Source of the DNA: Rhodoferax sp.
GTDB taxonomy: Bacteria; Pseudomonadota; Gammaproteobacteria; Burkholderiales; Burkholderiaceae_C
Reading direction: 5' to 3'
DNA length: 64,000 nt
Assembly: GCA_030685025.1 (NCBI GenBank)
Contig: JAUXWC010000135.1
Location: 1-64,000 of the forward strand
The notes under the pieces are model-generated. The model was not told where the DNA came from. It did no database searches and saw nothing but the letters and a program-made list of their open reading frames with translations. Positions 38,205 through 46,880 of the stretch are shown piece by piece (the stretch's first letter is position 1; each line of letters opens with the position of its first letter). The position numbers and the translations under genes were made by a program.

Positions 38205-38354
38205 AGTTACTCCGGCAAGTTAGTTGGTGAAAGCCCCGATTATTTCACCTTCGGCCACGCCCCATCCGCGCTTGCCCCCGCGCGCGAAGGGGCAATCCAG
38301 GCGCGGTACGCCCCGTGGCACACTGCGGGCTACGTTTCATCCTCCTCCATCGCC

Positions 38355-38831
38355 ATGAAAATTGACAAGAACACAGCCGTTACCCTGCGCTACAAAGTCT
38401 CCGATGCGACTGGCAAGACGCTGCAAGAGAGTCGTGAGCCCATGGTCTACCTGCACGGTGGCTATGGCAACACTTTTGCCAAGATCGAGGCAGCGCTGGA
38501 TGGCCAGTTGCAGGGCTATCAGACCATGATCGACTTGCAGCCGCAGGATGCTTTTGGCCTGCGTGACGAGAGCCTGGTCCAGACCATTCCCAAGAGCCAG
38601 TTTCCGCCCGGCGTCAAGGTTGGCGGCCACTTGCAGGCGCACGGTGAGGATGGTCATATGCATACCTTCACGGTCATGAAGATCAAAGGCGACAAGGTCA
38701 TGCTGGACGGCAACCACCCCATGGCGGGCAAAGCCCTGCGTTTCACGGTCACAGTGACCGATGTTCGACTCGCCAGTGCCGAAGAAATCGCGCATGGCCA
38801 TGTGCACGGAGAGCATGGCCACCACCATTGA
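38355..38831 (+). CDS. FKBP-type peptidyl-prolyl isomerase, SlyD-like
   Basis: A 158-residue prolyl isomerase and chaperone of the SlyD branch. The start MKIDKNTAVTLRYKVSDATG is set by conservation; the long in-frame reading to the left overlaps grxD and is not real. The IF chaperone insert lies between LQPQDAFGLRDES and the NHPMAGKALRFTVTV strand. The C-terminal tail HGHVHGEHGHHH is histidine-rich and should bind nickel or other metals, as in SlyD. It converges on the methyltransferase gene 30 bases downstream. Confidence 0.93.
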   Translation: MKIDKNTAVTLRYKVSDATGKTLQESREPMVYLHGGYGNTFAKIEAALDGQLQGYQTMIDLQPQDAFGLRDESLVQTIPKSQFPPGVKVGGHLQAHGEDGHMHTFTVMKIKGDKVMLDGNHPMAGKALRFTVTVTDVRLASAEEIAHGHVHGEHGHHH

Positions 38832-38861
38832 CGGCGGGACCCCGGGCCTCAAGCCTCAGGC

Positions 38862-39656
38862 TCAGAGGCCCTTGGTTGCCACGATAACTTGGAAGTTACC
38901 GAAGAAAACAGTGCGGCGCTGGCAGGTGAAATCACCCAGCCCGTCAAGCTGCGTGAGGGGGTCGTGAGTGTCCCACAGCGCCAGGCCCCAGGGTTCGAAC
39001 ACCTTGAAGTAGGTCCAGCTCAATGCCCGCAATACCCATGGATCCGGGCGGTGAAATTCGGCCAAGTAGAGCTTTCCACCCGGGGCCAACACCCGGCCAG
39101 CCTCCCGCAGGGCTCGACTCTTGAGGTCGTGTGGTAACTCGTGCAGCAAGAAGAAGATGACGTTCGCCGCGACCGAGCCATCAGGCAAATCCATGGCGGT
39201 CGCGTTCGTTTGCAGGAACTCAACCTGGTTGGGGAATTCGCTCAATTTGCTTTTCGCGTGCGTCAACTCGTTGAGGATGATGTCGGCGATTTGTACCCGG
39301 CGTGCGCCCGCTTCGAGCGCGGCGGCGGTAACCCGTGGGATCACGTTGCCAAAGGCGCAAGAGGTGATCAACACCCGTTCTCCGCGCAAGCTGCTCTGGC
39401 GCAGTCCACTGGTGATGGCCGACACCAGGCGGTCGTATTGAAACAGCAGAATCGCGGCAATGACTGGCTGGTAGTCGACCAATCGCATCAAGCGCAGGTT
39501 TGAATAGATGGGATAGACATGGGCCGACTCGTGAGGCGAACCGCCCACGGCACGACGCCACAGTAAGGCGCCGTGGGTCACCGTGAAGAAGAAAAGGGCT
39601 GTGCCAGCCAGCAGCACCAGTACCGAGTAAGCAGCCCATAGCATCCAGTCAGGCAT
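38862..39656 (-). CDS. Membrane-anchored quinone-type methyltransferase, possibly RquA-like
   Basis: A 264-residue protein from MPDWMLWAAYSV with one N-terminal membrane helix (about 4-30). The rest is a class I SAM-methyltransferase-like domain. Motif I is unusual, VLITSCAFGNVIP, with no GxGxG; post-motif parts include VIFFLLHELPHDLKSRALRE and LAPGGKLYLAEFHRP. The C-terminal TYFKVFEPWGLALWD resembles RquA, which converts ubiquinone to rhodoquinone, more than UbiE. I put RquA at about one in three; another UbiE-like methyltransferase is the alternative. With one T fewer at 39738-39742 the reading frame would extend upstream into a zinc ribbon. Confidence 0.7.
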   Translation of the reverse strand: MPDWMLWAAYSVLVLLAGTALFFFTVTHGALLWRRAVGGSPHESAHVYPIYSNLRLMRLVDYQPVIAAILLFQYDRLVSAITSGLRQSSLRGERVLITSCAFGNVIPRVTAAALEAGARRVQIADIILNELTHAKSKLSEFPNQVEFLQTNATAMDLPDGSVAANVIFFLLHELPHDLKSRALREAGRVLAPGGKLYLAEFHRPDPWVLRALSWTYFKVFEPWGLALWDTHDPLTQLDGLGDFTCQRRTVFFGNFQVIVATKGL

Positions 39657-39807
39657 CGCTTTCCCCTGAGGGGCACGCCGGCCTGACGTTTGCAACGCCG
39701 ATACCCGGCAGTCGCCGTGGCCGCATTCGGCGCACACAAAAATTGCTGCCGTCGGGGTAGGTGTTTTGCAACGTGCATTGGGGGCAGGCGAGAGTCGTGG
39801 TCGGCAT
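39649..39807 (-). pseudogene. Frameshifted zinc-ribbon remnant, PhnA/YjdM N-terminal type
   Basis: The ATG at 39807 opens a frame with MPTTTLACPQC and a TYPDG turn, like the zinc ribbon of PhnA/YjdM proteins. The second cysteine pair is missing in this frame. One base on, the neighbouring frame reads VCAECGHGDC, exactly the missing pair. The switch point is a run of five identical bases (39738-39742). With four, one frame would give both pairs, CPQC and CAEC, and run without a stop into the methyltransferase. The rest of a normal YjdM is absent. It may be a decayed gene, a fusion broken by a mutation, a slippery site, or a sequencing error. Confidence 0.6.
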
Positions 39808-39920
39808 GGCGCTGGCTCGTGTGATCAGTTGCGTGGAGGTTGGGATAGTAGCGGCTTGCCCCCACGGTTGGGGCAAATACTGGGCGATCTGCGCCAACAC
39901 CGTGGCATCGCCAGTTCAGA

Positions 39921-40745
39921 TCAACGTTGCCGCCAGCGTGCGCCGCTACAGCGCTCAATGCCACTCAGGTCATGGCGGGACCGCACGTCCTCAAACCCCG
40001 CTTCGCTTAGCAAGGTGCGCACTGCCAGGGCCTGGTTGTAACCGTGTTCCAACAACAGCCAGCCGTTCGGAAGCATACGGGATGGCGCTTGGGCGATGAT
40101 CTGGCGGATGTCGTGCAGGCCGTCAGCGCCGCTGCTCAAGGCTTGCGTTGGCTCGTGCGCCAGGGCGCCTAGATGGTGGTCCTGCGCGGCGATGTAGGGC
40201 GGATTGGACACGATCGCATCAAAGCGGCCCGGCACCTGTTGCAGCCATGAGCCATGCTGGAACTGTAGATCGAGTTCCAGATTGCGTGCATTGGTTTGTG
40301 CCACCTCCAGCGCTGCCGGGCTGGCGTCAAGTGCTGTCAGCGTCCAGTCGGGGCGTGTGTGTTTCAAGGCCAGCGCAATCGCGCCGCTGCCAGTCCCCAG
40401 GTCGATCACGTGCGCCAGACGCACATCGCGCAGTAGTTCCAAGGTCCAATCCACCAGCGTCTCGGTGTCTGGACGGGGCACCAGCACGCGGGCGTCGACC
40501 CGCAGGTTCAGCCCGTAGAACTCCTTGTGGCCGGTGAGATAGGCCAGAGGTTCGCCGGCAGCACGGCGACGCGCTAGCGCCAGGAAGACCGCTTCATTGA
40601 CCGGTGCCAGCAAGTCACAGTCGTGTGTCAGCAACCAGGCGCGGTTGCCATCGTCCCGACCCAAGGCCTGCAACAGCAGCAGTTGTGCGTCGAGCCGGTC
40701 GAGTCCCAGGGCGCTGGCCGTGGTGAGGGCTTGGGTCAGGGTCAT
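39921..40745 (-). CDS. prmC: Release factor glutamine methyltransferase
   Basis: N5-methylates the glutamine of the GGQ motif in release factors RF1 and RF2. It has 274 residues. The SAM pocket is [16 protein letters not shown] and the substrate motif is [11 protein letters not shown]. The N-terminal helical domain starts [20 protein letters not shown]. The start overlaps the prfA stop (four bases), coupling the enzyme to one of its substrates, the usual hemA-prfA-prmC order. Confidence 0.96.
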   Translation of the reverse strand: MTLTQALTTASALGLDRLDAQLLLLQALGRDDGNRAWLLTHDCDLLAPVNEAVFLALARRRAAGEPLAYLTGHKEFYGLNLRVDARVLVPRPDTETLVDWTLELLRDVRLAHVIDLGTGSGAIALALKHTRPDWTLTALDASPAALEVAQTNARNLELDLQFQHGSWLQQVPGRFDAIVSNPPYIAAQDHHLGALAHEPTQALSSGADGLHDIRQIIAQAPSRMLPNGWLLLEHGYNQALAVRTLLSEAGFEDVRSRHDLSGIERCSGARWRQR

Positions 40746-41836
40746 GTGCCCACTTCGAGTGCCGCGAGTTGTTGCGCTGCCTCATAGGCTTGCAGTGCGT
40801 GCACAACGTCGTCCAGGTCGCCTTCCATGATGCTCAGCAGTTTGTACAGCGTGAGGTTGATCCGGTGGTCGGTCAGCCGCCCTTGCGGGAAGTTGTAGGT
40901 GCGGATGCGGTCACTGCGGTCGCCACTGCCAACCAAACTCTTGCGCTCGGCGGCGTCCTTGGCGGCGCGCTCGCTGCGGTCCTTTTCGTGGATGCGGGCC
41001 GTCAGCACCTTCAGGGCCTGCGCTTTGTTGCTGTGCTGGCTGCGGCCGTCCTGGCATTCCGCCACGATGCCGGTGGGGAGGTGCGTGATGCGCACGGCCG
41101 AGTCGGTCTTGTTGATGTGCTGGCCGCCGGCGCCGCTGGCGCGGTAGGTGTCGATGCGCAGGTCGGCTGGGTTGATCTGAATGGCCGTGGCCTCGTCCTG
41201 CTCCGCCAGTACCGCCACGGTGCAGGCGCTGGTGTGGATGCGCCCCTGGGTCTCGGTGGCGGGCACGCGCTGTACGCGGTGGCCGCCGGATTCGAACTTG
41301 AGTGCGCCGTAAACTTGGTCGCCCTCGATGCGTACCACCACCTCCTTGAAGCCGCCCAGTTCACTGGGAGATTCGCTGACGATCTCGGTCTTCCAGCCAC
41401 GGCGGTCGGCATAGCGGGTGTACATGCGCAGCAGGTCACCGGCAAACAGGGCTGATTCGTCGCCGCCGGTGCCGGCGCGGATTTCCACAAAGGCATTGCG
41501 TGCGTCGTCCGGGTCCTTGGGCAGCAGCATGCGCTGCAGTTCGGTCTCCAGTTGTGCAATCTCGGCGCTGGCACTGTCGATCTCTTCCTGCGCCATGGCC
41601 TGCATGTCGACGTCGTCCGTGGAACTGCCCAGCATCTCCTGGCCCGCCGCCAGATCGGCTTCGCGCTGCCGGTAGCGCACCCAGCGGCTGGCCACCGCGG
41701 CCACCTCGGTGTGTTCGCGCGACAGCACCAGGAACTGCTTCATGTCTTTCATGATGTCTTCGCGCGAGAGCAGGAATTCGAGCTCGCCCAGGCGGTCAGC
41801 GTAACGGTCAAGTTGTTGGCGGAGAAAGGGTTTCAT
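40742..41836 (-). CDS. prfA: Peptide chain release factor 1
   Basis: Terminates translation at UAA and UAG. It has 364 residues from [20 protein letters not shown]; the in-frame leader before this has no RF1 character and runs into the inverted repeat. The tripeptide anticodon region is [16 protein letters not shown], with PAT marking RF1. The catalytic GGQ is in [19 protein letters not shown]. It lies between hemA (144-base gap containing an inverted repeat) and prmC. Confidence 0.97.
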   Translation of the reverse strand: MKPFLRQQLDRYADRLGELEFLLSREDIMKDMKQFLVLSREHTEVAAVASRWVRYRQREADLAAGQEMLGSSTDDVDMQAMAQEEIDSASAEIAQLETELQRMLLPKDPDDARNAFVEIRAGTGGDESALFAGDLLRMYTRYADRRGWKTEIVSESPSELGGFKEVVVRIEGDQVYGALKFESGGHRVQRVPATETQGRIHTSACTVAVLAEQDEATAIQINPADLRIDTYRASGAGGQHINKTDSAVRITHLPTGIVAECQDGRSQHSNKAQALKVLTARIHEKDRSERAAKDAAERKSLVGSGDRSDRIRTYNFPQGRLTDHRINLTLYKLLSIMEGDLDDVVHALQAYEAAQQLAALEVGT

Positions 41837-41891
41837 GGAGAGCTCGGATTCGCAAGAGAAGTCGTCACGACAGAGGATGTCCGGTTTTGAC

Positions 41892-41956
41892 TGCCATCCC
41901 GGCACACATCGGGATCGATGCTTGCCGGGTGAATTCCGACTTGCGCCGGGATGGCA
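41892..41956. repeat. 65-base inverted-repeat element between hemA and prfA
   Basis: TGCCATCCCGGC (41892-41903) and GCCGGGATGGCA (41945-41956) are perfect 12-base inverted repeats. The centre contains more imperfect complements (ATCGGGAT, GCCGGGTGAATTCCGAC). The shape resembles small non-coding mobile repeats of Proteobacteria with CCCGGC/GCCGGG ends. It lies in the hemA-prfA gap and would fold in the message, possibly lowering read-through into prfA. Only one copy is in the window. Confidence 0.6.
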
Positions 41957-41980
41957 AACGAACTGGATCGCAGAGCGTCG

Positions 41981-43240
41981 CTAGCGCTCTTTGCGCAAGA
42001 AGAAGTGCGTGATGGCGTGGCTGGCGCGTTCGCGGGCCTCGCTGTCGGCGGCGCGCAACTCGGCCATCGCACCGTGCAGCATTTTTTGCGTCAGGCCGCG
42101 CGACAGGGCTTCCATGACGGCCTCCACATCCTCACCTTTGGCGAGTAACTTGCGCGCCCGCGCCAGCTCGGCGGCGCGCCACTCGTCGGCCTGGCTGTTG
42201 AGTTGCTGGATCAGCGGCACCGTGGCGCGCTGATCGACCCAATGCATGAAGCTCTGCACACCCGCATCCACAATGGCCTCGGCCTGTGCCACCGCTGCCT
42301 GGCGATTGGCTTGCGCGGTTTGCACCACGCCGGCCAGGTCGTCCACGGTGTAGAGGTAGATGTCTTCAAGTGCCTTGACCTCGGGTTCGATGTCACGTGG
42401 CACGGCCAGATCGACCATGAACATGGGGCGGTGCTTGCGCCGCTTCAAGGCGCGCTCAACCGCGCCCAGGCCAATGATGGGCAGGGTGCTGGCAGTGCAA
42501 CTGATAACGGCGTCAAATTCGTGCAACCGGTCCGGTAAGTCCGCCAAGCGCATGACTTCGCCGCCAAAACGGGTGGCCAAGCGCTCGCCGCGCTCCAGCG
42601 TGCGGTTGGCAATGGCCAGGCTCTTCGGGTTCTTGGCCGCGAAGTGGGTGGCACACAGTTCGATCATCTCACCCGCACCCACGAACAGTACCCGCACGGC
42701 GCCAAGGTCCTCGAACAATTGGCCAGCCAGGCGTACGGTGGCCGCGGCCATGCTGATGGAGTGGGCGCCAATTTCTGTCGAGGTGCGCACCTCCTTGGCG
42801 ACCGCAAAGGAGCGTTGAAACAATTGGCTCAGGGTGGTTCCCAAAGCGCCAGCCGCTTCGGCGGCTCGCACGGCATCCTTGATCTGTCCCAGTATCTGGG
42901 GCTCGCCCAGAACCATCGAGTCCAGCCCGCTGGCGACCCGAAAGGCGTGGCGAGCAGCCATACCATTTTCCAGTGTGTAGGAATGCGAGCGCAGCACCGA
43001 CGGTGAGACGCCGCCACTTTGGGCCAGCCAGTCCAGTGTGGGCTCCAATTGGGTCGATTCACCGGCGCAATAAATCTCGGTGCGGTTGCAGGTGGAGATC
43101 AAAGCGGCCTCAGGTTGACGGGCCAGCGCTTGACGCAAACCACTGAGTGTCGGGCCGATCTGGTCGAGCGCAAACGCGAACCGGCCACGCAAGTCGAGTG
43201 GTGCGGTGGTGTGGTTAATGCCTAGTGCCCAGACTGCCAT
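41981..43240 (-). CDS. hemA: Glutamyl-tRNA reductase
   Basis: First enzyme of the C5 route to tetrapyrroles, reducing glutamyl-tRNA to glutamate-1-semialdehyde with NADPH. The 419 residues match the family. The N-terminus is [20 protein letters not shown]; the nucleophilic cysteine is in [11 protein letters not shown]. The NADPH-binding domain has [17 protein letters not shown]; the C-terminal dimerisation helix is rich in Ala, Glu and Arg. It heads the hemA-prfA-prmC group. A perfect TATAAT lies just upstream. Confidence 0.97.
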   Translation of the reverse strand: MAVWALGINHTTAPLDLRGRFAFALDQIGPTLSGLRQALARQPEAALISTCNRTEIYCAGESTQLEPTLDWLAQSGGVSPSVLRSHSYTLENGMAARHAFRVASGLDSMVLGEPQILGQIKDAVRAAEAAGALGTTLSQLFQRSFAVAKEVRTSTEIGAHSISMAAATVRLAGQLFEDLGAVRVLFVGAGEMIELCATHFAAKNPKSLAIANRTLERGERLATRFGGEVMRLADLPDRLHEFDAVISCTASTLPIIGLGAVERALKRRKHRPMFMVDLAVPRDIEPEVKALEDIYLYTVDDLAGVVQTAQANRQAAVAQAEAIVDAGVQSFMHWVDQRATVPLIQQLNSQADEWRAAELARARKLLAKGEDVEAVMEALSRGLTQKMLHGAMAELRAADSEARERASHAITHFFLRKER

Positions 43241-43260
43241 ATCTTTGTTGGTTGAGCCCG

Positions 43261-43266
43261 ATTATA
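43261..43266 (-). promoter_or_regulatory. -10 hexamer upstream of hemA
   Basis: On the reverse strand this reads TATAAT, perfect consensus, 20 bases before the hemA ATG. The base sequence 17 positions further up (ACACCG) is a poor -35, so activator help or a different spacing is possible. The forward strand of the same spot reads TATAAA and might serve the gene at 43312. Confidence 0.5.
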
Positions 43267-43311
43267 AAATCGACTGCGCCGAGCGGTGTTTCTGCCGCCC
43301 GAGACCCATCC

Positions 43312-43590
43312 ATGGACTTGCTCGAACTTCTCAATCATCTGCTGAATTTCCTGGCCCCGGCGCTGGCGGTGGCCGCGTTGGTGGCTGTTGTTGCCCGGGT
43401 TTCGATGAGAAACAGGCCTGTTAGCCTTTCGCTATGGACTCAAATAGCTACTAATTTTATAGCATGCGGATTGGCGCTCGGAATTGGTCTGTGGTTTTTT
43501 GGGCGTGATGGCAAGATGGCCAGCTTGGCCGCCATGGTGTTGTGTTGCGCCACGTGTCAGTGGGTGATGCACAAGGGCTGGAGGGCCTGA
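43312..43590 (+). CDS. Small inner-membrane protein with embedded repeat
   Basis: A 92-residue protein with an unrecognised family. Segments about 8-29 (LLNFLAPALAVAALVAVVA) and 45-62 (IACGLALGIGLWFF) are hydrophobic, with a third near 68-80. The start MDLLELLNHLLNFLAP follows a plausible promoter region; sequence before it is not conserved-looking. The middle, about LSLWTQIATNFIACG, is encoded by the dispersed A/T-rich repeat at 43442-43464, read in the reverse sense relative to hisD and hisH, so part of a membrane helix is repeat-derived. The GNAT gene follows after five bases. Confidence 0.65.
   Translation: MDLLELLNHLLNFLAPALAVAALVAVVARVSMRNRPVSLSLWTQIATNFIACGLALGIGLWFFGRDGKMASLAAMVLCCATCQWVMHKGWRA
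43442..43464. repeat. Short dispersed A/T-rich repeat, copy 3 (inside the 43312 gene)
   Basis: Read on the reverse strand, GCTATAAAATTAGTAGCTAT matches the cores at 184-206 and 3321-3342. It is the most A/T-rich patch of its neighbourhood and is in frame within the small membrane-protein gene, without a stop codon on this strand. Confidence 0.55.
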
Positions 43591-43595
43591 GAGGG

Positions 43596-44102
43596 GTGGC
43601 AATCGACTTCACCCCGGCGCGTGCGCAGGATCTGCCGGCCTTGTTGCGGCTGATCTGGACCCATGGCCCCAACGACTGGAACTGGCTACCGGTCGAAGGC
43701 GTGCAGGCGCATTTGCGGGACATCGCTGAAGGTCGTGCGTACGCGGTGCTGGCGTGGCAGAGTGAAATTCTGGTCGGCGCCGCGACGTACTGCTTGACGC
43801 GCCAGTTCAGCCGCTATCAGGCGCCCGATCGCGCCAATGCCCAGCATGGTTATGTGTGCGAAGTCGTGGTGGCGCGCGACCAGGCCGGGCGGGGGCTGGG
43901 CACTACCTTGCTGGAAAAGGTCATCGACAGGTTGACGGTGACCGGTGCATGTGAGGTCTACATCGACCGTCACGAAGAGAACGCCGCTTCGGCCGGCATG
44001 ATGCGCAAGACCGGTTTCGTTGAGATCGACACCTTTGCCGAACCCGTTCGGCGTCCGCACGGCTCCAGGCGAACGACGGTGTGCCGCCGCGTCTTGGCTT
44101 GA
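43596..44102 (+). CDS. GNAT-family N-acetyltransferase
   Basis: A 168-residue acetyl-CoA-dependent acetyltransferase. The GTG at 43596, five bases after the preceding stop, gives AIDFTPARAQDLPALLRLI right at the fold start; a longer in-frame reading overlaps the membrane-protein gene. The acetyl-CoA loop is VVVARDQAGRGLGTTLLEKV, and ASAGMMRKTGFVEID is the typical C-terminal strand-helix. The acceptor substrate is unknown. It converges on ugpQ 18 bases downstream. Confidence 0.88.
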   Translation: MAIDFTPARAQDLPALLRLIWTHGPNDWNWLPVEGVQAHLRDIAEGRAYAVLAWQSEILVGAATYCLTRQFSRYQAPDRANAQHGYVCEVVVARDQAGRGLGTTLLEKVIDRLTVTGACEVYIDRHEENAASAGMMRKTGFVEIDTFAEPVRRPHGSRRTTVCRRVLA

Positions 44103-44120
44103 TCGGTTCGGTGCGTGCGT

Positions 44121-44927
44121 CTACCTGACGCTGGGTGAAAACAGGTCCACCCGGTCAGTGATGATTCCGTCGGTTCCCAAGGCCATCAGGCGCTGGGCCG
44201 CCCATTCGTCATTGACGGTGTAGCTCAAGGTGCGAAAGCCCGCGCTCTTGGCTTGGGTGACGCTGGATGTGTCCCATAACGCGTGATTGCAGACGACGGC
44301 CACGCAACCCAGCGTCAGCGCGGTTTCCAGCCAGCCCGTCCACAACGTGTCGAGCAGCAGTCCGCGTGGCAATTGCGGAGCCGCCTGCATGGCGCCGCGC
44401 AAGGCCTCGGGCCGAAACGAGGTCAGCAGCGGTGGGGTGGCCGCGTGCTGCCACAGGTGAGCGGCATGTTGCGCCACCACTTCGCCGGTGTGGGCCTCCG
44501 TGCCCGGTGTCGGTTTGATTTCAATGTTCAGAAAGTAGCCATTGGCGAGGCAATAGTTGGCAATGGCGTCGAGGCTGGGTAGCGGCTCCCCGGCAAAGGA
44601 GCGCGAATGCCAACTGCCGGCATCGAGCCGGGCCAGTTCACCCCAGGCGTGGTCGCCGGCGACCGCACTGTTGCCCGCGCCCAGGTGCTGGCGCGCGTTG
44701 GTGGTGCGTGGCAGGGTGTCGTCGTGCAGCAGGAAGGGCACCCCGTCGGCACTCAGTTTGACGTCGCACTCGAACATGCGGTAACCATGGGCCGCGCCGA
44801 CACGAAAGGCCGCCAAGGTGTTCTCGGGCGCGAGTTTGCCCGCCCCACGGTGCGCAACCCAGCGCGGATACGGCCAGTTCTCGGCGGTGACGACCGCCCC
44901 CCCGGTGCAGGCGCAGTGGGTCGGCAT
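44121..44927 (-). CDS. ugpQ: Glycerophosphodiester phosphodiesterase
   Basis: Hydrolyses glycerophosphodiesters to sn-glycerol 3-phosphate and an alcohol. It has 268 residues and no signal peptide, so it is cytosolic, like UgpQ. The catalytic region is VAHRGAGKLAPENTLAAF, followed by FECDVKLSADGVPFLLHDD with the metal ligands, and IEIKP. The ATG at 44927 overlaps the ugpC stop. It is last gene of the ugp operon, converting imported phosphodiesters. Confidence 0.94.
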   Translation of the reverse strand: MPTHCACTGGAVVTAENWPYPRWVAHRGAGKLAPENTLAAFRVGAAHGYRMFECDVKLSADGVPFLLHDDTLPRTTNARQHLGAGNSAVAGDHAWGELARLDAGSWHSRSFAGEPLPSLDAIANYCLANGYFLNIEIKPTPGTEAHTGEVVAQHAAHLWQHAATPPLLTSFRPEALRGAMQAAPQLPRGLLLDTLWTGWLETALTLGCVAVVCNHALWDTSSVTQAKSAGFRTLSYTVNDEWAAQRLMALGTDGIITDRVDLFSPSVR

Positions 44928-45952
44928 CAAGGCGCCTCTTTGCGCTTGCCGCTGGTGGCATCAAACCAGTGCAGCCGCTCGGGGCGCGGCGTGACATGAA
45001 TGGTGCTGCCAACGGTCGGGGTCGGATGGCCTTCGTCGGTGCGGATGATCAGCGTCTCGTCCCCTGTGCCGTGTGCCCAACGGCCATAAATCAGTTGCTC
45101 AGCGCCCAGCATCTCGATGGCGTCGACCGTCAAGGCCCATCCGGCTTGACCGATGACCAGATGCTCGGGCCGAATGCCGACGATGGTGCCGGGTGGCGCG
45201 TCGGGCGCGCTTTTGAGCAGGTTCATTGGCGGGGAGCCGATGAAGCTGGCAACGAAGGTGCTGGCCGGCTGGGTGTAGACCTCGTGTGGCGTGCCAAATT
45301 GCTCCATCACGCCAGCGTTCATGACGATCATCCGCTGTGCCAGCGTCATGGCCTCGACCTGATCGTGGGTGACGAACAGCGAGGTGATGCCCAGCTCGCG
45401 GTGCAGCTTCTGGATTTCCAGGCGGGTTTGGGCGCGCAGCTTGGCGTCCAGGTTGGACAGCGGCTCGTCAAACAGGAAGACCTGTGGCTGGCGCACGATG
45501 GCCCGGCCCATCGCCACGCGCTGGCGTTGGCCGCCCGAGAGTTCACGCGGCTTGCGGGCCAAAAATGGCCCGATCTCCAATATCTGTGCGGCTTTGTCGA
45601 CCCGGGTCTTGATTTCGGCCATCGGCACTTTGGCAATCTTCAGGCCATAGGCCATGTTCTCGAACACGCTCATGTGCGGATACAGCGCGTAGTTCTGGAA
45701 CACCATGGCAATGTCGCGCTCGGAAGGCTCGAGATCGTTGACCACGCGCTTGCCGATGGAGACTTCGCCTGTGGATATTTCTTCCAATCCGGCCACCATG
45801 CGCAGCAAGGTGGATTTGCCGCAGCCCGACGGGCCGACGATCACGACGAATTCGCCATCCATGATTTCAGCGCTCACCCCGTGGATGACCTTGTTGGCGG
45901 ACTGGCCGGTGCCGTATTGTTTGGTGATATTGTTGAAAGTGATGGTCGCCAT
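44927..45952 (-). CDS. ugpC: Glycerol-3-phosphate ABC transporter, ATP-binding subunit
   Basis: Energises uptake of sn-glycerol 3-phosphate and glycerophosphodiesters. The 341 residues have Walker [10 protein letters not shown], signature LSGGQRQR, Walker [13 protein letters not shown] and a C-terminal regulatory (TOBE-like) domain with GIRPEHL. The sequence is of the MalK/UgpC group; substrate assignment comes from the operon with ugpB and ugpQ. A REP-like hairpin lies between it and ugpE. Confidence 0.94.
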   Translation of the reverse strand: MATITFNNITKQYGTGQSANKVIHGVSAEIMDGEFVVIVGPSGCGKSTLLRMVAGLEEISTGEVSIGKRVVNDLEPSERDIAMVFQNYALYPHMSVFENMAYGLKIAKVPMAEIKTRVDKAAQILEIGPFLARKPRELSGGQRQRVAMGRAIVRQPQVFLFDEPLSNLDAKLRAQTRLEIQKLHRELGITSLFVTHDQVEAMTLAQRMIVMNAGVMEQFGTPHEVYTQPASTFVASFIGSPPMNLLKSAPDAPPGTIVGIRPEHLVIGQAGWALTVDAIEMLGAEQLIYGRWAHGTGDETLIIRTDEGHPTPTVGSTIHVTPRPERLHWFDATSGKRKEAP

Positions 45953-45962
45953 AGAATCTAGT

Positions 45963-46017
45963 CAGTTGGGGACAGAGCAAAGCTCGCTACGCGTAGCGCC
46001 TGGTCTGTCCCGAAAGG
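45963..46017. repeat. REP-like hairpin repeat, copy 2 (between ugpE and ugpC)
   Basis: GGGACAGA (45969-45976) pairs with TCTGTCCC (46004-46011), and an inner stem pairs CGCTAC (45985-45990) with GTAGCG (45993-45998). The flanks CAGTTG and AAAGGTT match copy 1 after pdxA. It lies just 5' of the ugpC start in the operon message and may tune the ratio of ATPase to permease. Confidence 0.6.
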
Positions 46018-46020
46018 TTG

Positions 46021-46878
46021 TTACTTTTCGGTGTCCACCAGACCCTTGACGAACCACCGTTGCATCAGGATCACCACCAGCGCCGGTGGCAGCATGGCCA
46101 GGATGGCGGTCGCCATCACGACATTCCACTCGGTGTAGGACTCACCCGTGATCAGCCGCTTGATGCCCATTACCACCGGGTACATCTCCTCGTTGGTGGT
46201 GACCAGCAGGGGCCACAGGTACTGGTTCCAGCCGTAGATGAACTGAATCACAAACAGCGCTGCAATGGAAGTAGAAGACAGTGGCAGCAATATGTCCTTG
46301 AAAAACCGCATCGGGCCCGCCCCATCCATGCGGGCGGCCTCCACCAGTTCGTCAGGCACCGTCAGAAAAAACTGACGAAAGAGAAAAGTGGCCGTGGCCG
46401 AGGCAATCAACGGAACCGTCAGGCCCGCGTAGGTATTGAGCATCCCCAGGTTCGCCACTACTTCGTAGGTCGGGCCAATTCGCACCTCCACCGGCAGCAT
46501 CAGGGTGACAAAGATCATCCAGAAAACGACGTTGCGAAACGGAAATCGGAAATAGACAATGGCAAAAGCCGAGAGTAGCGAGATGATAATCTTGCCGATG
46601 GCAATCACCAGCGCCGTGATCAGGCTGACCATCATCATCGGCGCCGCCCCCGGTATCTTGCTGCCAGCGCTGGTCTCGCCGCCAAACAGGGCGGTTTGGT
46701 AGGTCTGCAGCATGTTGGCGCCCGGCACCATGGACATGGGCACCGACTGGGCGATCTGTTCACTGGTCTGAGTGGAGGCAATCAGCGTCAGATACAGGGG
46801 AAAGGCCACGATGACCACACCCAGCAGCAAGATGAGATGGGACAAAAGCGTCAGACCGGGGCGTCGCTCGATCATCAT
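46021..46878 (-). CDS. ugpE: Glycerol-3-phosphate ABC transporter, permease UgpE
   Basis: Second membrane subunit of the binding-protein-dependent transporter; 285 residues with six membrane segments. The EAA loop, EAARMDGAGPMRFFKDILLPL, contacts the ATPase. The N-terminal cytosolic stretch MMIERRPGLTLLSHLILLLG precedes the first helix. It follows ugpA by two bases. Confidence 0.94.
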   Translation of the reverse strand: MMIERRPGLTLLSHLILLLGVVIVAFPLYLTLIASTQTSEQIAQSVPMSMVPGANMLQTYQTALFGGETSAGSKIPGAAPMMMVSLITALVIAIGKIIISLLSAFAIVYFRFPFRNVVFWMIFVTLMLPVEVRIGPTYEVVANLGMLNTYAGLTVPLIASATATFLFRQFFLTVPDELVEAARMDGAGPMRFFKDILLPLSSTSIAALFVIQFIYGWNQYLWPLLVTTNEEMYPVVMGIKRLITGESYTEWNVVMATAILAMLPPALVVILMQRWFVKGLVDTEK

Positions 46879-46880
46879 GG

